A stretch of DNA of 64,000 nucleotides from NCBI GenBank assembly GCA_015061885.1, contig SUVS01000009.1, positions 1-64,000 of the forward strand, read 5' to 3'. This DNA comes from Lentisphaerota bacterium (GTDB taxonomy: Bacteria; Verrucomicrobiota; Lentisphaeria; Victivallales; Victivallaceae). Position numbers and translations under genes: made by a program. Within the stretch, counting starts at the first letter, position 1; the number at the start of each line of letters is the position of its first letter. Positions 17,058 through 26,932 of this stretch are shown here, piece by piece. The notes beneath the pieces are model-generated. The model did no database searches. It was not told the DNA's origin and saw only the letters and a program-made list of their open reading frames with translations.

Positions 17058-18332
17058 TCAGTTGCTCCGCAGTACATCAATGGGGTTCTGCTGGGCGGCT
17101 TTCCATGCCGGATAGGTTCCGAAAAGCACCCCCACTATGCTGGAAATCAGCAGTGCCGCAATAATGCTTATGGGTGAATAATATGTCGGCATGTCGGCGT
17201 AGAAGGTGATCAGACTGCTTATCCCCACACCAAGCAGAATACCCAATATACCGCCCATACTGGTCAGAAAGACTGTTTCAATGAGGAACTGGAACAATAT
17301 ATCGCCTTTTTGAGCCCCCAACGCCCGCCGGGTACCGATTTCTTTACGCCGTTCATACACGCTTGCCAGCATGATGTTCATGATCCCGATACCGCCTACG
17401 ATCAGCGAAATACCGGCAATGGAACTCATAACAATAGTAAAGATGTTCTGCGTGGCTTCCCGCTGTTTGAGCAAATCCAGTGGAATTATCACATCCCAGT
17501 CTTTGATCTTGCTGTGGCTGGTGCGGAAATATTGAGTTACCCGGTTGGCGGTATTGTCAATATATTCGAGTTTATCCACTGTGATAATGAATACATCAAA
17601 GTCGATCTGCGTTACCACCGGCACTGCTGTTTCTTTGTTGATCGTAAAACTGCCGAAGAGCGATTCAGAAAGAGTCAGCGGTATGAATATCATGTTTTCC
17701 GGCGTGCCGAGTTCCGGGTATTGCGTGCCTAAATCGTTGGAAAGCACCCCGATAATACGGTAGCTTTCGGTATCCACCTTCAGCAAAGAACCGATCACAT
17801 CAGTTTTGCCCAGCTCAAAAAGTTTGCGTTTGGCTTCGGCTCCTATCACGCACACGGGCTGTTTGTTGAGCATATCCGGCAGCGAGAGCCAGCGGCCGCT
17901 TTCCATTACAGACCCGGAGTCTTTCAGGAAGGTCGGCGTCACAGCGGCAAGTTTCACATCCAGCCGGTCGAGGCCCCGCAACACATTTTTCCGGGTGTTT
18001 CGGACAATGGTTATGCGGGAAATATTATCCATTTTTTTCAGATTTTCGTAATCGGAACGGGTCAAACCGTAGCTTTCGGCATATTGAATGGAACGGCTGG
18101 TCTGGCTGTCCACTCCGCCCGGCGGCGGTTTTTGCGAATAGACTATGATTTTGTCGATCCCCATAGCTTCGATCTGCCCGAGTGCCGCCCGTTTTGCCCC
18201 TTCGGAAACCGCCAGCATGGCAATAACACTGCCCACGCCGAAGATGATCCCCAGCGAGGTAAGGATGGAACGCACTTTGTGCAGAAGTATGTTGTGCATT
18301 GACAAACGCAATGCGTCCGATGCCAGCATCAT
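17058..18332 (-). CDS. MacB-like ABC transporter permease
   Basis: 424 residues with the FtsX/MacB layout: one membrane helix near residues 20-45, a large periplasmic MacB-type core domain (about 50-280), and three membrane helices in the last 140 residues. The motif YERRKEIGTRRALGAQKGDI is the cytoplasmic coupling segment typical of MacB. These permeases work by mechanotransmission rather than by moving cargo through the inner membrane. The start overlaps the ATPase stop by 4 bp. Together with the ATPase, adaptor and secretin it forms a complete four-gene export operon with no TolC. Confidence 0.9.
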   Translation of the reverse strand: MMLASDALRLSMHNILLHKVRSILTSLGIIFGVGSVIAMLAVSEGAKRAALGQIEAMGIDKIIVYSQKPPPGGVDSQTSRSIQYAESYGLTRSDYENLKKMDNISRITIVRNTRKNVLRGLDRLDVKLAAVTPTFLKDSGSVMESGRWLSLPDMLNKQPVCVIGAEAKRKLFELGKTDVIGSLLKVDTESYRIIGVLSNDLGTQYPELGTPENMIFIPLTLSESLFGSFTINKETAVPVVTQIDFDVFIITVDKLEYIDNTANRVTQYFRTSHSKIKDWDVIIPLDLLKQREATQNIFTIVMSSIAGISLIVGGIGIMNIMLASVYERRKEIGTRRALGAQKGDILFQFLIETVFLTSMGGILGILLGVGISSLITFYADMPTYYSPISIIAALLISSIVGVLFGTYPAWKAAQQNPIDVLRSN

Positions 18333-19033
18333 TTTTTCCGGTACTCCTGATGTACGATCCTGCCGTCACGCAAATGCACGATTTGGTCAAAGTGTTCGTC
18401 AAGATCCGGGTTGTGCGTTACCATGATGATCGTTACGCCGCTGTCGTTAAGCTCGTGAAAGAGCTTCATGATCTCCATGCCGGTTTTTTCGTCCAGATTA
18501 CCGGTCGGTTCGTCCGCCAGCAGGAATGACGGGTGATTGCTCAACGCTCTGGCGATCGCCACGCGTTGACACTCCCCACCGGATAACTGGTTGGGGCGGT
18601 GCCCGAAACGATGCCCCAGTCCCACGCGTTCAATAAGTTCATGAGCCCGTTTGCGGCGGACTTTGCGGTCAACTCTGCCGTAAAGCATGGGGATTTCAAC
18701 ATTCTGCTCAATGGTCAGATGCGGAAAGAGGTTGAACCCCTGAAAAATAAATCCGATTTTGCGGTTGCGGATAGTTGCAAGTTCGGCATCGGTCAGCAAA
18801 TCAACCTGAACTTCTTCCAGCTGATAAACGCCCGCTGTCGGCACATCGAGCATACCCAATATATTGAGCATAGTCGATTTACCGGAACCGGAAGTACCCA
18901 ATATGCCGAGAAATTCCCCTCTGCCGACACTCAAATTCACATCTTTGAGTACCGGCACCGGATTGCCCCCGGCATAATAAGTTTTGAAGATATGCTCCAA
19001 AGAAACGATTTTATCGCTCAAACTCACCTGCAA
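18329..19033 (-). CDS. ABC transporter ATP-binding protein, MacB/LolD type
   Basis: 234 residues. Walker A is GTSGSGKST, the signature motif is LSGGECQRVAIARAL, and Walker B is FLLADEPTGNLD. LolD/MacB-type features are present throughout. It powers the permease encoded just downstream (4-bp overlap). In E. coli MacB these two parts are fused; here they are separate. The adaptor gene ends 18 bp upstream. Confidence 0.95.
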   Translation of the reverse strand: MQVSLSDKIVSLEHIFKTYYAGGNPVPVLKDVNLSVGRGEFLGILGTSGSGKSTMLNILGMLDVPTAGVYQLEEVQVDLLTDAELATIRNRKIGFIFQGFNLFPHLTIEQNVEIPMLYGRVDRKVRRKRAHELIERVGLGHRFGHRPNQLSGGECQRVAIARALSNHPSFLLADEPTGNLDEKTGMEIMKLFHELNDSGVTIIMVTHNPDLDEHFDQIVHLRDGRIVHQEYRKK

Positions 19034-19051
19034 ATCCTTTATATTGCCGAA

Positions 19052-20569
19052 TTACTTGGTTTCGGTACGGCCCTGATGCGGGCGGTAGAGGTAAATTATA
19101 TCATTTTCTTTCAGCCCGTCAAGGATCTGGACAAAGCGGTCGTTGGATTCGCCGATCTTAACATCCACTTCCTTGTTGCCGCCGCCCGGAGTCTGCAAAT
19201 ATACATAGAAGCGTTCTTTGTCTTCAAAGATAGCTTCCACGGGTATGAAGAGTGTATCTTTGATCGTACTGGTGATGACTTCGATCTGAACGCTCATGCC
19301 GTTGACCAGCAATTCCGATTGTTTGTCAAAGCGGATACGCGATTTGTAAACTTTCGGCGAAGACGAATCCCAGAAGATGATGTTTACCGGCAATGTGGGG
19401 ATCATATCCACCGTTCCGTGAAATTTCACCGACGGCATACTGTCGGGCGAAATCACCACCCGGTCGCCGACTTTCACTTTGCTGCGGTACTGTTCGGGCA
19501 GATCCAGATTCACTACCATATCGGACATTTCCGGAATGGTCATAAGGATCATACCACGCCAGACTTCCATACCCGGTTTGATGTCCGGGTTGCTGTGCGG
19601 CCGGTCGGGGTTGCCGTAGATAACAATACCGTCGGCAGGGGCGTAAAGCGTCATCATCCGCAGGAACTTTTCGTTCTGTTCAAGATTTTCACGCACACGG
19701 CGGATGCGGCGGGTATAGTTGTGCAGACTGCGGTTGGTACGGGCCCGGCTGGACTGGATAGCCACCTTTACCTTTTCCATATTCAAATCAGCCTGATCTA
19801 CTTCGTTGTAAAGGGCTTTGAGCTTGCTGGGGTCGTCATACATCTTCCACAAACGGCGTGAACTTTCGTTGTTTTCCAGCTCATTTTCTGCCGAATCAAT
19901 ACTGGATTGAGCGTTGGCAAGGTTTTTCTTGTACGCTTTCTGCTTGTCTTCGTCGGTATCCGTTTCGGGATTGGCTTTGTAGTTGCGATAGGTTTCCCGG
20001 GCTTCATCGAGCTTGTTCTGACTGTTGGAAATGTTCAGATCCAGCGAATCACGCTTCTGGCGGCGTTCAAACCGCAGATACTTTCTCAATGCATCGTCGG
20101 CTTTTGCAACGCGGTCTTCGGCGGCTTTCATATTTGCCGCCTGGGTACTTTCTTCGAGTTTCTGGGTTTCCAGAGCCAGTTCCTGCTCTTTTTCGAGGTT
20201 CTCCAACTCTATTTTGCCGTCAAGGATACGGTTTTCCAGATCGGTGGGATCGAGTTTAACGACTATATCGCCTTTTTTGACTTTGGCGTTTTCTTCGATG
20301 ATCCAGACGATCGTTGAACGCACATTGGCTTGCGGAACTACCCGGTGTTTCTTTTTAGCACTGACGGTACCCGGCTGGGTGATACCCAAAACCAGATCAC
20401 CGCGTTTCAGCGTAAAAGTCCGATCCACATCGGTATTTATCTTCTGTTCAGCTTTGTTTGCCTTTTCTTCGGCGTGGGTATAGCTCCATGCCAGATATAT
20501 GAGTGCCCCGGCAGCAATGATTGCGATTGCCAGCAGCAGCAGTCGTAATTTTTTGCGGTCTGTTTTCAT
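19052..20569 (-). CDS. MacA/HlyD-like periplasmic adaptor
   Basis: 505 residues, longer than MacA (about 370). One N-terminal membrane helix (about 8-29) is followed by a split lipoyl domain, a long coiled-coil hairpin (about 115-300) with many charged heptads, and beta-barrel and membrane-proximal domains (about 310-500). The long hairpin could reach an outer-membrane channel. It lies 9 bp after the secretin gene and 18 bp before the ATPase gene. The pairing with a secretin in place of TolC is unusual. Confidence 0.88.
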   Translation of the reverse strand: MKTDRKKLRLLLLAIAIIAAGALIYLAWSYTHAEEKANKAEQKINTDVDRTFTLKRGDLVLGITQPGTVSAKKKHRVVPQANVRSTIVWIIEENAKVKKGDIVVKLDPTDLENRILDGKIELENLEKEQELALETQKLEESTQAANMKAAEDRVAKADDALRKYLRFERRQKRDSLDLNISNSQNKLDEARETYRNYKANPETDTDEDKQKAYKKNLANAQSSIDSAENELENNESSRRLWKMYDDPSKLKALYNEVDQADLNMEKVKVAIQSSRARTNRSLHNYTRRIRRVRENLEQNEKFLRMMTLYAPADGIVIYGNPDRPHSNPDIKPGMEVWRGMILMTIPEMSDMVVNLDLPEQYRSKVKVGDRVVISPDSMPSVKFHGTVDMIPTLPVNIIFWDSSSPKVYKSRIRFDKQSELLVNGMSVQIEVITSTIKDTLFIPVEAIFEDKERFYVYLQTPGGGNKEVDVKIGESNDRFVQILDGLKENDIIYLYRPHQGRTETK

Positions 20570-20578
20570 TGTGCAGCC

Positions 20579-22111
20579 TTACTTTTTAGCGTTTTGAGAG
20601 TCTTTCTCCGCTTTTGCCGGAGCTGGTGTCTGCTGTTTGTCATCTTTGGCATCAGGATTCTTTTTGTCTTCTTCAGCTTTTTTATCGTCGCGGTCTTTTT
20701 CCGGATCGTTAGCTTTGCGGCGGCGTTCCGGTTCGTCGATAAACTCTTCCTTGAGCTGCTGAACAGTAGATTTGAGTTTGGGCAGTGAAGGCGAATTCTG
20801 CAATATTTCACCGATCTTGCCGCTGATATTGGCTACTTCGTCCGGATCGAAGCCGATACCGGAGGGATCTTCCGCCGGACGCAGAATATGCACACGCATG
20901 AAAAATACCAGATGCACGATTTCCTGTTCGCGGTTTTTGGAGGTAAAGAGTTCGCCGATATAGGGCAGATCGCTCAAAAGCGGAGTACGGTCTTCCTGCA
21001 TACTGGAACGGTTGCTGTAAAGACCGCCCATCATGATTACTTCGCCATCGCGCAAAGTAAGGGTGGTTTCCAGATTACGGATACTGATCACCGGCACCTG
21101 GAAAGAGATCGCTTCGCCGGTGGTGGCATCGTACCCCTGATTGATACGCTGGTACTGTTGTACGGTAGATACTTCCGGAGCAACTTTCAAGGTTACAAGA
21201 TTATCGTTGATGATCAGCGGAGTAAGCGTAAGAGTAGCACCTACGCGGCGGAAGGTGGTGGCAATGTTCGTACCGCTGGAAGTGGTACTCATTTCCTGGA
21301 TCGGTATATCCTGACCGGTCGAAAGACTGGCTTCTTCGTTGCGGCTTATCACCAGATTGGGCGAGGTCAGGACTTTAGCATCCTGACCGTTGAGTACCCA
21401 CTGGAACGAAGTTTGCAGACTTTTCGTGCCGGAGACATAAGGATACCAGCTTAAATTCAAGCCCGATGTATCCGAAGCTCCGCTTAATGAACTGTTGGTC
21501 ATGCCGCCGGTTGATTTGAGCAAGCCGTGTTCGTGCAACGCATTTTTGCTGCGGTGACTGTCGTTGAACTGTGCAGAAAGACTGCGGCTCATGCCATCAG
21601 CAAAAAGCACTTCAACGACTTTGACTTCTACCACTACCTGCGGCATGGGTTTGTCGATAGCCAGCAGAGCGTTTTTCAGATTTTCGATATTGTCGGAACT
21701 GTCGTGGATAGTCAGCAGGTTCTGTTCGGTATGGAATTCCACGGAGCCGTTACGCAGAATATTTTCGATTGCCGTTACGCTGGCTCGGTTGGCCTGAATA
21801 TAACGGCAGCGGTAAATAAGGGTCGAACGGTTATTGTTGCCGGGAATGATCGTAAAATCCGGTTTGGGCAGCGGTGTAACGATGCGTTTTGCATTTTCCG
21901 GAACCGGTTCCAGCAGACTGCGGAGCTGGGCGGCAACACTCTCAACATTTTTCTTGCCTTGTTCAAGGTATTCCGGAGTCTTTTTTGCCGGTTCAGATGC
22001 GAGAAATGAATTTACAGAATCATTGGCACTGCACTCTGAAGCACCATTGAAAAAAGAAGCAGCAGTAACGGCAGCCGCCAGACATTTGACCAAGCCGGAT
22101 AATCGGGACAT
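20579..22111 (-). CDS. Secretin-family outer-membrane channel protein
   Basis: 510 residues with an N-terminal hydrophobic export signal (about 8-28). A short secretin N-domain (about 70-155) is followed by the secretin core (about 158-420), marked by PQVVVEVKVVEV, ISRNEEASLSTGQDIPI and LRDGEVIMMGGLYSNR. The last 90 residues are highly charged and low in complexity (many Lys, Asp and Glu). It is shorter than GspD or PilQ and has few N-domains. It is the first gene of the exporter operon, with a promoter at 22276-22303. Here it is the only candidate outer-membrane pore for the MacAB-like pump. Confidence 0.88.
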   Translation of the reverse strand: MSRLSGLVKCLAAAVTAASFFNGASECSANDSVNSFLASEPAKKTPEYLEQGKKNVESVAAQLRSLLEPVPENAKRIVTPLPKPDFTIIPGNNNRSTLIYRCRYIQANRASVTAIENILRNGSVEFHTEQNLLTIHDSSDNIENLKNALLAIDKPMPQVVVEVKVVEVLFADGMSRSLSAQFNDSHRSKNALHEHGLLKSTGGMTNSSLSGASDTSGLNLSWYPYVSGTKSLQTSFQWVLNGQDAKVLTSPNLVISRNEEASLSTGQDIPIQEMSTTSSGTNIATTFRRVGATLTLTPLIINDNLVTLKVAPEVSTVQQYQRINQGYDATTGEAISFQVPVISIRNLETTLTLRDGEVIMMGGLYSNRSSMQEDRTPLLSDLPYIGELFTSKNREQEIVHLVFFMRVHILRPAEDPSGIGFDPDEVANISGKIGEILQNSPSLPKLKSTVQQLKEEFIDEPERRRKANDPEKDRDDKKAEEDKKNPDAKDDKQQTPAPAKAEKDSQNAKK

Positions 22112-22275
22112 TTTACTTTTCCTTTGTATTCTTCTTTTGAGTTAAAGTATCTTCAGCGGTGATTTCAAAACTCCTCAAAAGTCACCTGCGGCAAAATCTT
22201 TGCCTGACTGTACTTTTGCTTTGTAAGGAATTCTGAAATCACCTCTTTAATGATACAGAAAATCGTAATCAGGAC

Positions 22276-22303
22276 AACATAGCACATTTTTCGGATTTTT
22301 CAA
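22276..22303 (-). promoter_or_regulatory. Promoter of the secretin-MacAB operon
   Basis: On the minus strand TTGAAA (22298-22303), a 16-bp spacer ending in TGC, then TATGTT (22276-22281). The leader to the ATG at 22111 is about 160 nt. The 384-bp gap 22112-22495 otherwise holds only AT-rich sequence and no further supported feature. Confidence 0.5.
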
Positions 22304-22495
22304 GGTTGTTAACCGTTTAAAATCCAAGAAAAACGCGTTATTATCGCCCGTCAGGGCATTGCATGAAGAAAAAACAGTTTACATAAAATCAACTTTTGTA
22401 ATATAAAAACATTGAAAAAATTTTTTCAGCGGTTATATTTTTCAGCAAACCATAACCGCAACTACTATCCTCAAACAGAAAGAGAGCGTTTTATC

Positions 22496-23269
22496 ATGGT
22501 ATTGGCGAGTAATATTTTTCCGGTAGATTTTCTGAAGAAACATAATCTGGGTGTGGAGCTTTATATAACTACCGAAACCGATTTAAACGCTTTGGAAGTT
22601 GTCCGTGATTATGCCAGAACTGTGCATCTGCAGTACAGCGGCATCAACCTTGCCGCCAACGACGAAGCCGTCCGCCGCAAGAGCATAAACGATATAAAAT
22701 ACGGCATCGAAACCGGAGCCGGATTTGATGTCAAGACGATGGTTCTGCACCCCTGCGGCGTTTTTTCAAGTAAGGGCGAAGATGTCGGTTCCTACGCTCC
22801 CATGATCGACTCTCTGCGGGAAATCGCTGATTTTATGGCGGGTAAGGGATTGATTTTGAGCTTGGAAAATCAGGTGTTGCGTCACCCTGATCTGCGGATC
22901 ATTGCCGGTTGCAGCAGTGACGAATGGTTCCAGCTTTATAAAGATGTTGACCGCAAAAATGTTACACTGACTCTGGATACCAGCCATGCCGCCAGTGCTT
23001 CTGCTCACGAAGATACATTGGAAAAACGCCATGCCAAACTCTGGAAGTTTTTGGATCACCCGGAACTTATCAGCCATTTTCACTGGTCAGATGCCCGTTT
23101 GGTGACAGACGATTGTCAGTACGCAGATATCCATCTGGTGCCGGGGCAGGGGGATTTGCCGAGAGATTTCCACAAAGCCATCTGGGAACACCCCGCAAGC
23201 AAACTCTTTGAGCAGAAATGTACCGAAGAAGAGCTGGAAGCGGGTTTGGCATTTGCTCACAGTTTGTAA
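22496..23269 (+). CDS. Sugar phosphate isomerase/epimerase-like TIM-barrel protein
   Basis: About 257 residues. The start at 22496 (MVLASNIFPVDF) is preferred, with AGAGAG upstream; an ATG 84 bp earlier adds a non-homologous-looking tail. It belongs to the xylose-isomerase-like/AP-endonuclease-2 barrel family. Candidate metal ligands are the Glu in LSLENQ, the Asp and His in LTLDTSHA, and the His and Asp in HFHWSDA. Members isomerise or epimerise keto-sugars. It lies alone, bounded by the terminator at 23324-23364. Confidence 0.8.
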   Translation: MVLASNIFPVDFLKKHNLGVELYITTETDLNALEVVRDYARTVHLQYSGINLAANDEAVRRKSINDIKYGIETGAGFDVKTMVLHPCGVFSSKGEDVGSYAPMIDSLREIADFMAGKGLILSLENQVLRHPDLRIIAGCSSDEWFQLYKDVDRKNVTLTLDTSHAASASAHEDTLEKRHAKLWKFLDHPELISHFHWSDARLVTDDCQYADIHLVPGQGDLPRDFHKAIWEHPASKLFEQKCTEEELEAGLAFAHSL

Positions 23270-23323
23270 AACGGTAATAAAGTTTGCCTTTATTTTCCAT
23301 ATCAACAAATAGTAAAAAACAAT

Positions 23324-23364
23324 ACGGAGTGCAGGCTTTTTTTCAAAAAAAGGCTGCACTCCGT
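23324..23364. terminator. Bidirectional terminator between convergent genes
   Basis: ACGGAGTGCAG pairs with CTGCACTCCGT, and seven Ts pair with seven As across a 1-nt turn, with one G-G mismatch in the stem. A T-run follows on the plus strand. It separates the isomerase gene (+) from the pilin-like gene (-). Confidence 0.75.
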
Positions 23365-23388
23365 AAGTTTTTCAGCAGATGGCTGGTT

Positions 23389-24126
23389 TTACAGTTTATC
23401 TATTACTGTAAGCGAGTGCCAGGGCAGAGTTTCAAAACCTTCTTTGTTCATTCCTTCCACATGGCCGTCGCACCAAAGTACATTGGCATATCCGTTGTGG
23501 GCAAGGTAAAAACCTTTGGTTCCTTTGCCATTGCAGGTACATTGAGCTGTGTTAGTCATTGATTTGTCGGATTTAAAACAGGAATCTCCCATCATTGGTG
23601 CTCTTGATGGATCGCCTCCGGTTTGGCTGTTTTTTGCTCCTTGCACATAACCTTCCAGCAAGTAGTTTTTCCAGGGACCGTTACCGTGATAGCCGGGGGC
23701 TGAAACAAATCCATAAATTTGGTTGGACATTTGTCCTTTTTCACCTTGAAAACGCACCAGTTCACTGCTTCCGGGACAAGTGAACCAGACGGCATCCTGT
23801 TTATTTATTTTATTACCGGTAGTATTGGGCAGTAAACCTGCCTGTGCCATTTTTTGTATGTAAGTAAGATCTTTATCGTGTCCGGTGGCACCGGTCAGAT
23901 AGCCGTTACTTATATCAACATACGAAAACTGAATCAGTCCCAGTTGTTTTAGATTGCCCGTACAGTTCGTGGTCTGGGCTCTTGCCCGTGCAGCAGAAAG
24001 TGCAGGCAAAAGCATTGCTGCAAGAATGGCGATAATGGCGATCACAACCAATAGTTCGATCAAAGTAAAAGCCAAACCCATGGGCTTCCTGCCAGCACAC
24101 TGGCAGGAATACAATTCATTCTTCAT
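23389..24126 (-). CDS. Pilin-like (type II pseudopilin leader, DUF1559-type) protein
   Basis: 245 residues. A 19-residue leader precedes [15 protein letters not shown] with the conserved Glu at mature position 5. Ala replaces the usual Gly just before the Phe, with Gly three residues back. The C-terminal region keeps a full H-X9-DG motif ([15 protein letters not shown]). Two Cys pairs could form disulfides. It lies 22 bp downstream of the GH123-like gene in the same operon, mirroring the pilin-like gene at 7807-8592, which also sits next to a large secreted glycan protein. Confidence 0.85.
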   Translation of the reverse strand: MKNELYSCQCAGRKPMGLAFTLIELLVVIAIIAILAAMLLPALSAARARAQTTNCTGNLKQLGLIQFSYVDISNGYLTGATGHDKDLTYIQKMAQAGLLPNTTGNKINKQDAVWFTCPGSSELVRFQGEKGQMSNQIYGFVSAPGYHGNGPWKNYLLEGYVQGAKNSQTGGDPSRAPMMGDSCFKSDKSMTNTAQCTCNGKGTKGFYLAHNGYANVLWCDGHVEGMNKEGFETLPWHSLTVIDKL

Positions 24127-24148
24127 AACAGTACTCCTTTTTTTATGG

Positions 24149-26932
24149 TTATTTTTTGAGTTTAAGTATAAGTTGAGCAGCTTCTTCCCGTACTTTGTCA
24201 GCTTCCGCCGGGTCGTGGGCTTTATCGACCACTACCCGTTTGGCGGCGGTCTTCAAAAAAGCCTGTGCTTCGGGGGAGTCCTTGCCGATTTCGCGAAGTT
24301 TATCCAGATATTTTACATCGGTTATACCTTGCCGGAGTGCCATATAACGGATGGAAGGTACTACGACTTCTTCGGAGTTGTAAAGCAGTGAATCGCCGCC
24401 ATTACCTTTCCAGGTCATGTTGGGCAAGCCTTTGACAGACTGAAACATGTCGTTGGAATCCATATTCTGATATTCGCCGAACCACGCATTATGCCGGAAG
24501 TTTTTGTATAGAGAAGCTCTTATATCCGTAGAACATGTGTAATGACCGAAAGTTACGCCTTTGGCCTGCTGTTCCCTAATAAAATCCACTTGCTCTTTGG
24601 TTTTGAAATAACCGTGCCGCCACAATATCCAGTGATCAACATAGGGGGCGATTTTTTTCATGTTTTCCAAATTCATACATCCGGCGCCGAGGGTTATACA
24701 CAATTTGATCTGCAGACCGGCGGCATGGAGAGCTTTCAAATATTTTTCTACATCGTTAAAGGAGTCGAACGGTGGTTCATCGTAAATTTCTATATAACAC
24801 TTGGCGGGATCAAAGCCATTCTTTTTCAGAAACAGTTCCACAGTTTTGACCCAATCCACAAACAAATGCAGATTCTTTTTGCCGTACAGATTGGTAAATG
24901 TGTAAACACAGCTGTAACAGACAAGTATTGTCTGGCAACCGATACTTTTGATTTTTGCTGCCCTGTCTTCGGCAAAACCGTTAGTGGTGACAGGGGTGAA
25001 TTTGCCATCTTTGAGCGGAAATTTAAGCGACCACGGATTGATCCGGTAAATTTTCATTGCAATATCATCCTGCAATACCCGGGCTTTGTCGGTGGTGTAT
25101 GCCGAAAAATAGTTGCAGGGACGGCGGGGGCTTTTATCCAGTTCAATATCATTTACAGTCAAAGTCAGGGGGATATCTTTCATGTCGCCGGAGTAATTGT
25201 AGTTGCCTCTGCCTTTGCCCCGGGTGGTGAATATACCTTTGCCGTTGACTTCCAGAATCCGGATGCGACCTTTGTATTCGCCGGGTTTGAGATCGTATGT
25301 GCTGAAATCCAGCCAGACTAACGCACACTCTCCGGCAGGCACTGTTACAGTGCGGGCTTCGTTCATCTTGGGCAGCGGGTCAAAAATGGCACTGTTGCCA
25401 CTGGAGTTGTCCCGGTGGGCGACAGCTTCCCGGTAGGTTACGCCGGGGAATAGTTTGCCGTTGTGCCATTCAAGGGATTTATCTTTGGGGATTTCGGCGG
25501 TGATTTGATAGACCGCAGTCTTTTGGCTGTTGTTGTAAATCGCCAGCGGCAGCGGTTTGATTTCGTTGACGGCGGCACGCAGTGCGATTTTTCCCACCGT
25601 CTCAAACAGGGCATCCGGCAGGAACGGCAGCGAAAAGTCATCGGTAATATTTACCGGAGCACAGAGTATTTTCTGCTTGCGGAAAGAGTCAATTTTTTCC
25701 TGCACAGCTTTAGCTTCGGCTTCGGCCTGAATTTTTTCAAAGGCTTCGCGGGTGGTGTTATCGGGGAAACTGCCGCAATAAATTTTACCGAAATATTTTA
25801 AATCAGAAAAACCGCTGGCAACTTTTGCCCACGAACTCAACTCTTTAGCTTCTTTACGCTGGCGAGCCATGTTAAAGCCGATAAAATCGCCTTTTTTCGG
25901 GTTATCCCAGCCTAAACTGGCAAAGGGTATGGTAGCTGTTCCGGCCCAGCCATGTTTGGTAACATTGGTTTTGACCGTCCACTCAAGAGGTTTGCCGTTG
26001 ACGATGCTGGTTGAGGTGTAATTGTTGGCAGAAACGACAAATTGGGAAAAATCCCGGTCAGACTTTTTTGCGGTAAAGAAAAATTCCACTACATCGCCGC
26101 TCCACAATTTTTCCGGTGTTTTTGACGGAGTAACTTGTTTGGGCTCTTCACAATCAAAAGTTATGACAAAGGCTTTGTCGGTCATCTTGATATTGAAAGA
26201 GGTCTTGGCAGTCAAATCTTTGGGGCTTTTGAAACGGTGAAAATCGCTGTAACTGGTGCCGTCAGCCGGGATGATCTTCTTAATATCCAGCTCGACTTTG
26301 GCGGGAGCTGACTGGTCGTTCAAGGCAGGGCGTTTGCGTTCTTTGATCACGATATTGTCGAATAGTATGTAATCGCCGACTTTGTGCACAAAAGGCGAAT
26401 AACGCTCATAGTTGCTTATGGAAAGATTCAATGCCGCATTCACAGTGTCTTCTTTGGTGCGGAAAGAACCTTTATAAGTGACCCATTCCCCGTTGGCTTT
26501 GATCGGTGCGGCGGTGGTCTTGGTGCTTTTGCCGTGCCAGAGAGTCTGTTTGGCGTTCCACAAAGTTGCCCGGAGCTGTCCGCCGCTTTTTATGTTGCTC
26601 TTTATATCAATAGAAAAATCGTAGGTAGTGTTGGGCTTGCACACAAAACCGCCGGGAGCATTTTTGTCTGCATATTTTCCGCCGATCCACACGGCAGCTT
26701 GCAGAGTACGGTATTTGCCTTTTTGATGCAATTTATCAAATTCCAATTTGCCGCAGCGGTTCCAGGTCAGATCTTCAGTAAAGACCGTAAGTTTGCCGCC
26801 GTTGGTGCGGAATTCCGGGCCGTACTTCTTTTCGTCAGCGTTAAAGTCGCTGTTTTTAACGATATTCTGAGCGGGAACCATTGCCGCTGCGATCAGCAGC
26901 AGATAAACAAACAGTTTTTTCATCATAATCAT
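24149..26932 (-). CDS. Secreted GH123-like glycosidase with carbohydrate-binding domains
   Basis: 927 residues counted from the first ATG (26932), which overlaps the regulator stop as ATGA. The ATG at 26926 is better spaced from AAAGAGG and may be the true start. After a signal peptide come a jelly-roll-like binding domain (about 22-200) and a CBM9/DOMON-like domain (about 215-400). The C-terminal half resembles the DUF4091/GH123 family: IEIYDEPPF holds the adjacent Asp-Glu pair used by GH123 beta-N-acetylgalactosaminidases, and [15 protein letters not shown] is the usual closing motif. It probably cuts GalNAc-containing or related glycans outside the cell. Family placement is from pattern recognition. 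Confidence 0.75.
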   Translation of the reverse strand: MIMMKKLFVYLLLIAAAMVPAQNIVKNSDFNADEKKYGPEFRTNGGKLTVFTEDLTWNRCGKLEFDKLHQKGKYRTLQAAVWIGGKYADKNAPGGFVCKPNTTYDFSIDIKSNIKSGGQLRATLWNAKQTLWHGKSTKTTAAPIKANGEWVTYKGSFRTKEDTVNAALNLSISNYERYSPFVHKVGDYILFDNIVIKERKRPALNDQSAPAKVELDIKKIIPADGTSYSDFHRFKSPKDLTAKTSFNIKMTDKAFVITFDCEEPKQVTPSKTPEKLWSGDVVEFFFTAKKSDRDFSQFVVSANNYTSTSIVNGKPLEWTVKTNVTKHGWAGTATIPFASLGWDNPKKGDFIGFNMARQRKEAKELSSWAKVASGFSDLKYFGKIYCGSFPDNTTREAFEKIQAEAEAKAVQEKIDSFRKQKILCAPVNITDDFSLPFLPDALFETVGKIALRAAVNEIKPLPLAIYNNSQKTAVYQITAEIPKDKSLEWHNGKLFPGVTYREAVAHRDNSSGNSAIFDPLPKMNEARTVTVPAGECALVWLDFSTYDLKPGEYKGRIRILEVNGKGIFTTRGKGRGNYNYSGDMKDIPLTLTVNDIELDKSPRRPCNYFSAYTTDKARVLQDDIAMKIYRINPWSLKFPLKDGKFTPVTTNGFAEDRAAKIKSIGCQTILVCYSCVYTFTNLYGKKNLHLFVDWVKTVELFLKKNGFDPAKCYIEIYDEPPFDSFNDVEKYLKALHAAGLQIKLCITLGAGCMNLENMKKIAPYVDHWILWRHGYFKTKEQVDFIREQQAKGVTFGHYTCSTDIRASLYKNFRHNAWFGEYQNMDSNDMFQSVKGLPNMTWKGNGGDSLLYNSEEVVVPSIRYMALRQGITDVKYLDKLREIGKDSPEAQAFLKTAAKRVVVDKAHDPAEADKVREEAAQLILKLKK

